From assembly GCA_003133245.1 (NCBI GenBank), contig PKWM01000011.1, positions 1 through 48,277 of the forward strand: a DNA stretch of 48,277 nt, given 5' to 3'. This document shows, piece by piece, positions 35,961-45,883 of the stretch (position 1 is its first letter; the number at the start of each line of letters is the position of its first letter). The notes below the pieces were generated by a model, which saw nothing but the letters and a program-made list of their open reading frames with translations, was not told where the DNA came from and ran no database searches. Position numbers and translations under genes: made by a program. The DNA comes from Rhodoferax sp. GTDB lineage: Bacteria; Pseudomonadota; Gammaproteobacteria; Burkholderiales; Burkholderiaceae_C.

Positions 35961-37769
35961 ATGGAAATATCAAAATCTGAAATCACTTCAGTGGCAAAGA
36001 GAACGCCGCCAGCCGCAAATCCGAAAGCGCTGGCCGAGACTGCAAATCAGCCAGAGCTTCGGGGCGCCGAGATTCTCGTCAAAGCCTTGCAGGCCGAAGG
36101 TGTCAAGTACGTCTGGGGGTACCCCGGTGGTGCCGTGCTGCATATTTACGATGCTTTTTACAAGCAAGACACCATCCGACATATCTTGGTCCGTCACGAG
36201 CAGGCCGCCGTGCACGCAGCCGATGGTTATGCGCGCGCCACTGGCGATGTCGGTGTCGCGCTGGTCACTTCGGGGCCTGGTGTTACCAACGCCGTGACCG
36301 GCATTGCCACCGCTTACATGGACAGCATTCCCCTGGTCATTGTGACCGGACAGGTTCCCACTCACGCTATCGGGCTTGACGCGTTTCAAGAATGCGATGC
36401 GGTGGGCATTACGCGCCCCGTGGTGAAACATAATTTTCTGGTGAAGGACGCACGCGATCTGGCGATAACCCTGAAAAAAGCCTTTCATATTGCGCGCAGC
36501 GGTCGCCCCGGCCCGGTCGTGGTCGATATCCCGAAAGATGTCTCCTTTAAAAAAGTACCTTATTCTGGTTACCCGCAATCGGTTGAAATGCGTTCCTATA
36601 GCCCGGTTCACAAAGGTCACAGCGGACAAATTCGCAAGGCGCTCCAGCTCTTGCTGGCCGCGAAACGCCCCTACTTTTATACGGGTGGTGGTGTGATCGC
36701 GAGTAACGCCTGCGCGCAGTTGCGCACACTGGTGGACATGTTGGGTTATCCCTGCACCAACACCTTGATGGGGCTGGGCGCTTATCCGGCCAGTGATCGC
36801 AAGTTTCTGGGCATGCTCGGCATGCACGGCACAGTCGAAGCCAACAACGCCATGCAAAACTGCGACGTGCTGCTGGCCGTGGGGGCGCGCTTTGACGACC
36901 GGGTGATCGGCAACCCCAAGCACTTTGCCCAGAACGAGCGCAAGATTATTCACATTGATATTGATCCTTCGAGCATTTCAAAGCGGGTCAGGGTTGACAT
37001 TCCGATTGTGGGCGATGTCAAGGAAGTGCTCTCCGAGATGATCGCCATGCTCCAGGAAAGCGCAGCCAAGCCCGATGCCAATGCACTGGCTGCCTGGTGG
37101 GACACCATCGATGGCTGGCGCCAGCGCGATTGCCTCAAATACGACCCCGGTCAAAATGGCATCATCAAGCCGCAATATGTGGTCGAGACACTGTGGAACA
37201 TGACCAAGGATGCCGACGCCTACATCACCTCCGATGTCGGCCAGCACCAGATGTGGGCAGCCCAGTACTACCGCTTTGACCAGCCACGCCGCTGGATCAA
37301 CTCGGGCGGTCTGGGCACCATGGGTGTGGGTATTCCTTACGCCATGGGCATCAAGCTGGCCAAGCCCGAGAGCGAGGTGTTTTGCATCACTGGCGACGGC
37401 TCGGTGCAGATGTGCATTCAGGAACTCTCCACCTGCTTGCAGTACAACACACCGATCAAAATATTGTGTCTCAACAACCGCTATCTGGGCATGGTGCGCC
37501 AGTGGCAGGAAGTGGAATACGAGGGCCGTTACAGCCACAGTTACATGGACACGCTGCCCAATTTTGTGAAGCTGGCCGAAGCCTATGGTCATGTTGGCAT
37601 GCTGATCGAGCGCGCGCAAGACGTGGAGCCAGCGCTGCGAGAAGCACGCAAGCTCAAAGACCGCACCGTTTTCATGGATATCCGCACCGATCCAACCGAG
37701 AACGTATTCCCGATGGTGCAGGCCGGCAAAGGCATTACTGAAATGCTGCTCGGCTCGGAAGACCTTTAA
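35961..37769 (+). CDS. ilvB: Acetolactate synthase, large (catalytic) subunit
   Basis: The enzyme condenses two pyruvates, or pyruvate with 2-oxobutyrate, using thiamine diphosphate, starting valine/leucine/isoleucine synthesis. The 602-residue protein shows [12 protein letters not shown], the cofactor-activating Glu-80 in [14 protein letters not shown], the TSGPGVTN segment and the ThDP/Mg motif [12 protein letters not shown] with NN downstream. The ATG at 35961 follows an AAAGG site; about 30 residues before the family core form a variable tail. It begins the ilvB-ilvH-ilvC group. Confidence 0.96.
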   Translation: MEISKSEITSVAKRTPPAANPKALAETANQPELRGAEILVKALQAEGVKYVWGYPGGAVLHIYDAFYKQDTIRHILVRHEQAAVHAADGYARATGDVGVALVTSGPGVTNAVTGIATAYMDSIPLVIVTGQVPTHAIGLDAFQECDAVGITRPVVKHNFLVKDARDLAITLKKAFHIARSGRPGPVVVDIPKDVSFKKVPYSGYPQSVEMRSYSPVHKGHSGQIRKALQLLLAAKRPYFYTGGGVIASNACAQLRTLVDMLGYPCTNTLMGLGAYPASDRKFLGMLGMHGTVEANNAMQNCDVLLAVGARFDDRVIGNPKHFAQNERKIIHIDIDPSSISKRVRVDIPIVGDVKEVLSEMIAMLQESAAKPDANALAAWWDTIDGWRQRDCLKYDPGQNGIIKPQYVVETLWNMTKDADAYITSDVGQHQMWAAQYYRFDQPRRWINSGGLGTMGVGIPYAMGIKLAKPESEVFCITGDGSVQMCIQELSTCLQYNTPIKILCLNNRYLGMVRQWQEVEYEGRYSHSYMDTLPNFVKLAEAYGHVGMLIERAQDVEPALREARKLKDRTVFMDIRTDPTENVFPMVQAGKGITEMLLGSEDL

Positions 37770-37858
37770 ACCACCTTAAACCTGAACGAATCTATTGTTT
37801 GCCGAGCCCGTTGATTACCGTCAGCGGGGGAGGGCAGCGAAAAGAGGAGCCTCATCTC

Positions 37859-38350
37859 ATGAAACATATCATTGCCGTATTGCTTGAAAATGAACCCGGT
37901 GCACTGTCGCGCGTGGTCGGTCTTTTTTCGGCGCGTGGTTACAACATCGAGTCGCTCACGGTAGCGCCGACCGAAGACGCTAGCCTGTCGCGCATGACGA
38001 TTCAAACCACCGGATCGGACGAAGTCATTGAACAAATCACCAAACACCTCAATCGCCTGATTGAAGTGGTCAAGGTGGTTGATCTGACCGAAGGTGCTTA
38101 CACCGAGCGCGAGCTCATGATGGTCAAGGTGCGCGCGGTCGGCAAGGAGCGCGAAGAAATGAAACGCATGGCCGATATTTTTCGCGGCCGCATCATCGAC
38201 GTGACCGAGAAAAGCTACACCATAGAATTGACCGGCAATCAATCCAAGAACGATGCCTTTCTGGAAGCGATTGAAAGCGGTGCCATTCTGGAAACCGTGC
38301 GCACCGGCTCCAGCGGCATTGGGCGCGGCGAACGTATCCTGAAAGTCTAG
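37859..38350 (+). CDS. ilvH: Acetolactate synthase, small (regulatory) subunit
   Basis: This 163-residue regulatory subunit stabilises IlvB and confers valine feedback inhibition. It begins with an ACT domain (MKHIIAVLLENEPGALSRVVG, then FSARGYNIESLTV) and has the ILV-small C-terminal domain. The ATG at 37859 follows an AGAGGAG ribosome site. It lies 89 bases after ilvB. A stem-loop and T-runs follow before ilvC. Confidence 0.95.
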   Translation: MKHIIAVLLENEPGALSRVVGLFSARGYNIESLTVAPTEDASLSRMTIQTTGSDEVIEQITKHLNRLIEVVKVVDLTEGAYTERELMMVKVRAVGKEREEMKRMADIFRGRIIDVTEKSYTIELTGNQSKNDAFLEAIESGAILETVRTGSSGIGRGERILKV

Positions 38351-39430
<1,080 letters not shown>

Positions 39431-39446
39431 GTCTTGCGGCGCATGC

Positions 39447-39474
39447 AACAAAGGCCACTTCGGTGGCCTTTGTT
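39447..39474 (+). terminator. UUCG-capped hairpin after ilvC
   Basis: A perfect 12-bp stem (39447-39458 and 39463-39474) is closed by the very stable TTCG tetraloop and ends in a short T-rich stretch. It lies 17 bases after the ilvC stop and 26 bases before the pssA start, so it should end most ilvBHC transcripts. The T-tract is weak, so some read-through into pssA is possible. Confidence 0.75.
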
Positions 39475-39500
39475 ATTATGCAACGCTGGAGGTAAATTCT

Positions 39501-40316
39501 ATGCACGACAGTAACGAAACCGACTTTACTGAAGACGACGCCATGGTGGTCAAAAAGCGCCGTAAAGGCATATACATTTTGCCCAACCTGTTCACGCTGG
39601 CGGCCCTTTTTGGTGGTTTCTACGCTATTGTGATGGCCATCAATGGCCGATTTGACATGGCCGCTTGGGGCATTTTTTGTGCCATGGTGCTCGACAGCCT
39701 TGATGGACGCGTCGCTCGCATGACCAACACCCAAAGCGCCTTTGGCGAGCAGATGGATTCACTCTCGGATATGGTGTCGTTTGGCGCCGCACCTGCGATC
39801 ATCGCTTACGTCTGGGCGCTCAAGGGGCTGGGCCGCTGGGGCTGGATTGCGGCCTTTGTCTATTGCGCCTGCGGCGCCCTGCGACTAGCCCGTTTTAACG
39901 TCAATACCGGCGTCATTGACAAAAGCTATTTTCAGGGCCTTCCATCGCCAGCGGCGGCGGCATTGGTTGCCAGCTTCGTCCTGGTCATGACGGACCTGGG
40001 CATCAAGGGCCCCAGCGTGGCGTGGCCGATGTTCGGCCTGGCTCTGTATTCTGGACTGAGCATGGTGACCAATGTGCCGTTTTACAGTTTCAAAGACTTT
40101 CACGTGAAGAAGAGTGTCCCCTTTGTCGTGATCGTGCTGATCGCGTTGGGCATTGCCATTATCAATATCGACCCACCTACCGTCATCTTTGGTTTGTTTG
40201 TCCTCTATGGCTTCAGCGGCTACTTCATTTACGTCTGGCGCAAGGCCAAAGGTCAGCAGACCAGCGTCATCAGCATCTCGACCGAAGAGCCCGATGAAAG
40301 AGGGTTGCATAAGTAA
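39501..40316 (+). CDS. pssA: CDP-diacylglycerol-serine O-phosphatidyltransferase
   Basis: This inner-membrane enzyme makes phosphatidylserine from CDP-diacylglycerol and serine. The 271-residue protein has the CDP-alcohol phosphotransferase motif exactly spaced: Asp-65, Asp-68, Gly-69, Ala-72, Arg-73, Gly-82, Asp-86 and Asp-90. Seven or eight membrane segments follow the LPNLFTLAALF entry. The start at 39501 has a GGAGG site at good distance. The ilvC-pssA order is common in this group. Confidence 0.93.
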   Translation: MHDSNETDFTEDDAMVVKKRRKGIYILPNLFTLAALFGGFYAIVMAINGRFDMAAWGIFCAMVLDSLDGRVARMTNTQSAFGEQMDSLSDMVSFGAAPAIIAYVWALKGLGRWGWIAAFVYCACGALRLARFNVNTGVIDKSYFQGLPSPAAAALVASFVLVMTDLGIKGPSVAWPMFGLALYSGLSMVTNVPFYSFKDFHVKKSVPFVVIVLIALGIAIINIDPPTVIFGLFVLYGFSGYFIYVWRKAKGQQTSVISISTEEPDERGLHK

Positions 40317-40368
40317 CACGTCCCCTGTGTGACAAGTGGACCGGATTTAGTCACCCACAAGACAGCCC

Positions 40369-41088
40369 ATGAATGAACCTATTCTTACCATCGTGGAACG
40401 CGAGGCGATCAACTCCGGTCGCTGGTTTTCAGCCCTTTCACCTTCACTCAGACACGACATTCTGCGATGCGCTTACGTCAAACGATACAAAGACGGCGAA
40501 CTCATCACCGCTCGCGGCGAGCCGCCCGAACAGTGGATTGCTTGTGCCAAAGGCGCAGTGCGGGTCAGTTCAACCTCCATATCAGGCAAGCAGATCACAC
40601 TGACCTATGTGGAGCCGGGCATCTGGTTTGGTGATGTTGCTATTTTTGACGGCGACCGCCGCACCCACGATGCCTACGCTCACGGCAGCACCTCAGTTTT
40701 GTGTGTTGCCAAAGCCGATTTCAAAAAAATCTTGGCGCTGCACGTTGAGCTTTACGAGGCCTTGCTGCGCCTGCACGCCCGGCGCATCCGTCAGCTCTAC
40801 GGCCTGGTTGAAGACCTCAACACGTTGCCACTGCGCGCACGCCTGGCCAAGCAGTTGCTGCACCTGGTACGCAGCTATGGCGTGCCTTCGCTCAGTGATG
40901 GTTCAGAGGTTCGCATCGGCCTGCATTTGGCGCAGGAAGAGCTGGCCCAGTTGCTCGGTGCCTCGCGCCAGCGCGTCAACCAGGAACTCAAATCGATGGA
41001 GCGCGAGGAAACTATTCGCATCGAACCGGGTGGCCTGGTCATTTGCGACCGCGACGCCTTGATGCATATCAGTGAAGCCGATAGCTAA
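40369..41088 (+). CDS. Crp/Fnr-family transcriptional regulator
   Basis: This 239-residue regulator has a cyclic-nucleotide-type sensor domain (about 20-140, with YKDGELITARGEPPEQW and PGIWFGDVAIFDGDRR) and a C-terminal winged helix-turn-helix (about 160-230, HLAQEELAQLLGASRQRVNQEL). No FNR-type N-terminal cysteine cluster is present, so direct oxygen sensing through iron-sulfur is unlikely. It sits just upstream of a phosphotransferase/acyl-CoA dehydrogenase pair and may control them; effector unknown. Confidence 0.9.
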   Translation: MNEPILTIVEREAINSGRWFSALSPSLRHDILRCAYVKRYKDGELITARGEPPEQWIACAKGAVRVSSTSISGKQITLTYVEPGIWFGDVAIFDGDRRTHDAYAHGSTSVLCVAKADFKKILALHVELYEALLRLHARRIRQLYGLVEDLNTLPLRARLAKQLLHLVRSYGVPSLSDGSEVRIGLHLAQEELAQLLGASRQRVNQELKSMEREETIRIEPGGLVICDRDALMHISEADS

Positions 41089-41098
41089 GCCACCCATA

Positions 41099-42214
41099 AT
41101 GCCCAGCACGATGAGCGACTTTGACCAATTCATCGGCACCCAGGCCGTTTCCAGCAAACAGTTGTTTGATGTTGCCGCCCTGTCTGCCTGGTTGACAAAA
41201 AACCTGCTAGGTTTCTGCGGCCCACTCAGCGTGGAATCGTTCAAGGGCGGTCAGTCCAACCCCACTTACAAGCTCATCACACCGTCGCAGAGCTACGTCA
41301 TGCGATCCAAGCCGGGACCAGTGGCTAAATTGCTGCCATCGGCGCACGCGGTCGAGCGCGAGTTTGCCGTCATGGGCGGCCTGTACGGCACGGCGGTGCC
41401 GGTGCCGCGCATGTACTGTCTGTGTCAAGACGAGTCCGTGATTGGCCGGGCTTTTTATGTGATGGAGTTCATGCCGGGTCGCATCCTGTGGGATCAGTCC
41501 TTGCCAGGCATGACGCCATCAGAGCGTGCGGCGATTTACAACGAGATGAACCGTGTCATTGCCGCCCTGCACAGCGTCAAGTTTGCCGAGCGCGGCCTGG
41601 CCGCTTATGGCAAGCCGGGTAATTATTTCGAACGCCAGATTGGTCGCTGGAGCAAACAGTACGCAGCCTCCGCTGACGCAGCAGGCCCGATGTCACAGCC
41701 GATTGCCGAGATGGAGCAGCTTATCGCCTGGCTGCCACAGCATATTCCGGCGCTGGCGCGCGACGAGCACCTGGTCAGCATCGTGCATGGCGACTACCGG
41801 CTCGATAACCTGATATTTCACCCGACCGAACCGCGAATTGTGGCGGTGCTTGACTGGGAGCTCTCCACCCTAGGGCACCCGCTGGCCGACTTCAGCTACC
41901 ACTGCATGGCCTGGCACATACCACCAGGGTCGTTCCGCGGCATTGGCGGGCTCGATCTGGCAAGTCTTGGCATTCCCACTGAAAAAGAATACATCAGGCT
42001 GTATTGCGAGCGCACCGGCTTGACGACACCCGAGGCACTCAAGGCCGACTGGAACTTCTATCTGGCCTACAACCTGTTTCGACTGGCTGCCATTTTGCAA
42101 GGCATTGCCAAACGCGTCGAAATGGGCACTGCCGCCAGCGCGCAGGCCGTAAGTTCAGCCGCTGGTGCCAAGCCGCTCGCACAATTGGCCTGGAAATTTG
42201 CACAAAATGCCTAA
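41099..42214 (+). CDS. APH-family kinase, likely acyl-CoA-directed
   Basis: This 371-residue protein of the aminoglycoside phosphotransferase/choline-kinase fold has GGQSNPTYKL at the nucleotide loop, the catalytic Brenner-type motif HGDYRLDNLIFHP and the metal-binding VLDWELSTLGHPLAD. That subtype is found with acyl-CoA dehydrogenases and resembles the N-terminal domain of ACAD10/11 and LvaA, which phosphorylate 4-hydroxyacyl-CoAs. An acyl-CoA dehydrogenase follows 51 bases later. Antibiotic resistance is unlikely. The start could also be the ATG at 41111 or a GTG at 41072. Confidence 0.82.
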   Translation: MPSTMSDFDQFIGTQAVSSKQLFDVAALSAWLTKNLLGFCGPLSVESFKGGQSNPTYKLITPSQSYVMRSKPGPVAKLLPSAHAVEREFAVMGGLYGTAVPVPRMYCLCQDESVIGRAFYVMEFMPGRILWDQSLPGMTPSERAAIYNEMNRVIAALHSVKFAERGLAAYGKPGNYFERQIGRWSKQYAASADAAGPMSQPIAEMEQLIAWLPQHIPALARDEHLVSIVHGDYRLDNLIFHPTEPRIVAVLDWELSTLGHPLADFSYHCMAWHIPPGSFRGIGGLDLASLGIPTEKEYIRLYCERTGLTTPEALKADWNFYLAYNLFRLAAILQGIAKRVEMGTAASAQAVSSAAGAKPLAQLAWKFAQNA

Positions 42215-42265
42215 GGGATAGCGCCAGCATCCCCTCACCTTTTTCAACCGACACACGGAGTTTCC

Positions 42266-43510
42266 ATGGACTTTGACTACTCACCCAAAACAAAAGAACT
42301 GCAAGGCAAGTTGCAGACTTTCATGGACGACTACATCTATCCGGCCGAGGCTGCCTGGCATGCCGAAATCGCCGCCAACACCGCAAACGGCAAACGCTGG
42401 ACACCGCTGCAACTGATTGAGGGACTCAAACTCAAGGCGCAAGCGGTCGGTTTGTGGAATCTTTTTCTGCCGGTGGACAGCGCCGCTGCTTCCGGCTACC
42501 AAGGCGCTGGCCTGACCAATCAGGAGTACGCACCGCTGGCTGAAATCATGGGCCACGTGATGTGGTCGAGCGAAGTGTTCAACTGTTCGGCACCTGACAC
42601 CGGCAACATGGAAACCATCGCCCGCTATGGCTCCGCAGAAAACAAGGCGCGTTGGCTCAAGCCACTGCTCGAAGGCAAGATCCGCTCTGGTTTTGCCATG
42701 ACCGAGCCCGAGGTGGCGTCGAGTGACGCCACCAACATCCAGACCCGCATCGAGCGCCAGGGCGATGATTACGTGATTAATGGCCGCAAATGGTGGACCT
42801 CGGGTGCCGGTGACCCGCGCTGTGCCGTCTTGATCACCATGGGCAAAACCGACCCGCAAGCCGAACGCCATGCGCAACAAAGCATGGTGTTGGTGCCGAC
42901 CCAAACGCCTGGCGTCACAGTGCTGCGTCCCCTCCATGTGATGGGCTATGACGACGCGCCGCATGGTCACATGGAAGTTTTGTTCGAGAACGTGCGCGTG
43001 CCAGTCACCAATATTTTGCTCGGTGAAGGGCGCGGCTTCGAGATTGCACAAGGCCGCCTTGGCCCGGGGCGCATTCACCACTGCATGCGCCTGATTGGTC
43101 TGGCCGAGCGAGCGCTGGAGTTGATGTGCAAACGCACCTTGGTCCGGGTCACTTTTGGTAAACCGATTGCGGCACAAACCGTCACGCAAGAACGCATCGC
43201 CGAAGCCCGCTGCAAGATCGACATGGCTCGGCTGCTGACCCTCAAAGCGGCCTGGATGATGGATGTGGCTGGCAACAAGTTCGCCAAAAACGAGATTGCC
43301 ATGATCAAGGTAGTGGCCCCCAGCATGGCGTGCCAGGTGATTGACTGGGCGATACAGGCGCACGGTGGCGCCGGCATGTGTGATGATTTTCCGCTGGCCT
43401 ACAGCTATGTCAACGCGCGCACCCTGCGTTTTGCCGATGGCCCGGACGAAGTGCACCGCAACGCGATTGCCAAGATGGAGCTGCGCAAGTACGCGACAAA
43501 GGTCTGGTAG
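42266..43510 (+). CDS. Acyl-CoA dehydrogenase (ACAD10/11-like)
   Basis: This 414-residue FAD enzyme has the family signatures [43 protein letters not shown] and, near the C-terminus, [15 protein letters not shown] and [10 protein letters not shown]. It passes electrons to ETF and then to ETF-QO (21076-22767). Paired with the kinase before it, it may remove phosphate from a phosphorylated hydroxyacyl-CoA, as proposed for ACAD11/LvaC; this is an inference from homologous pairs. An ACGGAG site precedes the ATG. Confidence 0.92.
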   Translation: MDFDYSPKTKELQGKLQTFMDDYIYPAEAAWHAEIAANTANGKRWTPLQLIEGLKLKAQAVGLWNLFLPVDSAAASGYQGAGLTNQEYAPLAEIMGHVMWSSEVFNCSAPDTGNMETIARYGSAENKARWLKPLLEGKIRSGFAMTEPEVASSDATNIQTRIERQGDDYVINGRKWWTSGAGDPRCAVLITMGKTDPQAERHAQQSMVLVPTQTPGVTVLRPLHVMGYDDAPHGHMEVLFENVRVPVTNILLGEGRGFEIAQGRLGPGRIHHCMRLIGLAERALELMCKRTLVRVTFGKPIAAQTVTQERIAEARCKIDMARLLTLKAAWMMDVAGNKFAKNEIAMIKVVAPSMACQVIDWAIQAHGGAGMCDDFPLAYSYVNARTLRFADGPDEVHRNAIAKMELRKYATKVW

Positions 43511-43526
43511 CCCCGGTTAGCAGCTT

Positions 43527-43940
43527 TCATTGTGTAAACTCTTTAAGCAAAAAACGAACCACAAATTGATCTTTATCGGTAGCCACCAAGGTGATGACTT
43601 GATCCATGTCGATATTCATGTAGTCATGCACGATGCGGTTGCGCAGCCCAATAATGGCATTCCACGCCGGCAGGTCGGCCTGTGCGATTTGGTCACGGTT
43701 AGCCAGCGCTTTGAATGCGTCATAGCCAGACACAGGAATGGGTTGTTCACTGGCTTTAAGCAATTGCTTTGCTTTGCCAATGGCGTTTTCTATGAGTATT
43801 TGTAGTGCGTGGAGCACACCCCCTTGCTCCAGTGGTGTCAGAGCACGCCCTTGTTTGAGGATGGCCTTGGCTTGCGTCAGCAGTGCGCTTTGCTCGGCGG
43901 CAATGCGCGCGGTCTCGGCCTGGTAAAGGTCAAGCCGCAT
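43527..43940 (-). CDS. hepT: HepT-like HEPN toxin (DUF86)
   Basis: This 137-residue all-helical HEPN protein has the motif RNRIVHDY, i.e. Rx4HxY with Arg-100, His-105 and Tyr-107. In HepT/MntA pairs this is the RNase active site and the tyrosine is modified by the antitoxin. It overlaps the upstream mntA gene by 11 bases. It ends 16 bases from the convergent acyl-CoA dehydrogenase gene. Confidence 0.85.
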   Translation of the reverse strand: MRLDLYQAETARIAAEQSALLTQAKAILKQGRALTPLEQGGVLHALQILIENAIGKAKQLLKASEQPIPVSGYDAFKALANRDQIAQADLPAWNAIIGLRNRIVHDYMNIDMDQVITLVATDKDQFVVRFLLKEFTQ

Positions 43941-44313
43941 GTTGTTTGTCCCAATAAAAGTCTTCCAGCTCGCGCCAGGTGCGCTGCAAAAAATGCGCCC
44001 AGGCGAGCGTGTCTTGGCCAGTCAGCGGCAGGCCTTCTTCGGCGACGCTTGCGCGCATGGCCAGATTGGCGCTGCGTAGCTCAATCAGGTCAATGGCCGT
44101 TAGTGCGATGTTCAGCTTGCGTGACAGGGTGCAACGCAGAGTTTCGGTGTTACCCAAAACGGTGAGCCAGTCAAGCTGCGGTGACCATTGCAAGGCAATA
44201 TCCCAGTCGCTGTTTGCATTGGCAGTGCCCGTGGCGCGACTGCCCACCAGCACCGCAAATTCCAGTTGCGGTTGGGCAAGCAGGGTTTGCACCAAGATTT
44301 TGCTGTTTACCAT
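43930..44313 (-). CDS. mntA: MntA-like nucleotidyltransferase antitoxin
   Basis: This 127-residue minimal nucleotidyltransferase has the signature GSRATGTANANSDWD (24-38), i.e. GSx10DxD with Asp-36 and Asp-38, and a third candidate acidic residue in TAIDLIEL. In studied pairs MntA adds AMP groups to the HepT tyrosine and silences it. The gene is first in the two-gene unit, overlapping hepT by 11 bases, which would favour antitoxin being made first. Confidence 0.85.
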   Translation of the reverse strand: MVNSKILVQTLLAQPQLEFAVLVGSRATGTANANSDWDIALQWSPQLDWLTVLGNTETLRCTLSRKLNIALTAIDLIELRSANLAMRASVAEEGLPLTGQDTLAWAHFLQRTWRELEDFYWDKQHAA

Positions 44314-44488
44314 GGATTATTTGCCAGTGAGTCAATCCCCGGATTGACTTGCAATTCTACTAGCGCAAGGACTCAACCAAAAAACCGCAGTTATCCGATG
44401 CCCGCTAGGGCTGGCGGCGGGGACGGCAAGATTTTTGAGACCGAGTAGCCGCGCGGCAGAGCGATTTTGGAGGCAGAGCCCCATAACC

Positions 44489-45733
44489 TTAGACTGCACA
44501 GTAGAACATTAGGCTGTTGCGGTCATGAGAGGCCACCAATTGCAGAAGCTGACCTTGATGAACTTGCAACGGCTGCGGGAAAGTGTGCAAGACCTGCCGC
44601 CAGTGTCCAGCCCTGATGTCGCCTGCCATATCGCAGGGTGCGTTCTCAAAACTGACGCCTGGCGCCAGATCCAGTTTTAGCCACTGCAGCACGCCGTAAC
44701 AAAGGCCGCTGGCAATCACTCCGACGGCGATGGCCTTGCGCTCGGCGGCGACACGGCGATCGCATTGCAAGTCGAATTCAAAAACCTCGAAAGGTGCCGA
44801 ATACATCGTCAGGCGCAGGCCCAGTTCTTCCGGATACAAAGTCACCGGGGTGAAATCGTTAAAGCCCTGCAAATCGAAACCAGCTATTTCCCCCACTCGG
44901 GTATAGCTCGCCAATTTGTCGGCGCCGGCGAGTTGCGCGATCACGCCGGCAGCGCATGGCACGATGCGGGCGTCGGGCTTTAGCAGGCGCGTGCGGGCAT
45001 CGTCGTAACTGTCCAGCATGCCTTCGCCCAGCAAATCGCTCGAGATGACTTCAGCCACCAGAACGTCAGCCCGCTCGGGCAGATCTTGGGGTATCTGTAG
45101 CGCGGTGGACTCCTTGTTGATGACTGTGACGCGCTCTGCGTAACCATTGTGCTCGATGATCTGGCGCGCTTTATCAGCAATCGGAACGACCATTTCGCAG
45201 CTACTCACATAGCCGGCGCCAGCGCGCGCTGCCATCATCGCCAACAAACCCGAACCGGTGCCAATTTCCAGAACATGATCGCCAGGCCGAACCGTAGCGC
45301 GTATCGCTTGCTCGTAGGCCTGATTGCGCGGCATGTCGTTCATCATGGAGAAATGCCACATCGGCACCCTGCCACTGCCAAGCATCTGGCGCAGATAGGC
45401 CAGCACCTCTGGATCGTTGGGTGCCACGGCACGCGCTTGCTGCAAGACGAGGAGGGCTTCATCTACGTTAAATGATTGGCGCAGCAGCAAAGCCAGCGTA
45501 ATGCTGGCAGCCGCGAAGTCAGGCTGGATGCTCAGTGCAGTGCGACAACTGCTGATGGCCTCGGCGCGCTGACCGGCTGCGGCATATTTGCGCGCCGCGT
45601 CAAGCAACAGAGATGGATTGTCCGGATCGCGCGCCAAGGTCGATCCAACATCCGAAAGCGCCTGTAGGTGTTGCTCCGTTTCGGCGGCCCGATGCTTGAA
45701 GATGTTGCGGATCAGTTTAAGTATTTGGGACAT
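44489..45733 (-). CDS. TPR protein with PRMT-like arginine methyltransferase domain
   Basis: This 414-residue protein joins an N-terminal TPR-like helical part (about 20-120) to a PRMT-type SAM methyltransferase. Motif I is VLEIGTGSG (154-162) with the acidic Glu-180; the double-E loop AEVISSDLLGEG has Glu-228 and Glu-237 nine residues apart, as in PRMTs and close to PRMT7/9; the THW-loop equivalent is GHW (376-378), followed by PLQVHQG. It likely methylates arginine in a protein, but no target is visible. The start at 45733 avoids 35 unrelated upstream codons. Confidence 0.82.
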   Translation of the reverse strand: MSQILKLIRNIFKHRAAETEQHLQALSDVGSTLARDPDNPSLLLDAARKYAAAGQRAEAISSCRTALSIQPDFAAASITLALLLRQSFNVDEALLVLQQARAVAPNDPEVLAYLRQMLGSGRVPMWHFSMMNDMPRNQAYEQAIRATVRPGDHVLEIGTGSGLLAMMAARAGAGYVSSCEMVVPIADKARQIIEHNGYAERVTVINKESTALQIPQDLPERADVLVAEVISSDLLGEGMLDSYDDARTRLLKPDARIVPCAAGVIAQLAGADKLASYTRVGEIAGFDLQGFNDFTPVTLYPEELGLRLTMYSAPFEVFEFDLQCDRRVAAERKAIAVGVIASGLCYGVLQWLKLDLAPGVSFENAPCDMAGDIRAGHWRQVLHTFPQPLQVHQGQLLQLVASHDRNSLMFYCAV

Positions 45734-45883
45734 GGCACTGCGGCAGTTTACTGCCCAAACGGCTTTGTCTTTATTCCAGGAACAATCTGCAGCAGTAGCC
45801 ATGACCGTTCCCGGCTTGGCGCATTTCACCTCGGGCAACCGATCGGCCAGTGAAACCGGCCGCCTTATCCCGATTCTTGGCTA

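Noticed and set aside
41099..42214. Aminoglycoside resistance gene
   Set aside because: The fold is APH-like, but the subtype and the adjoining acyl-CoA dehydrogenase point to acyl-CoA metabolism.
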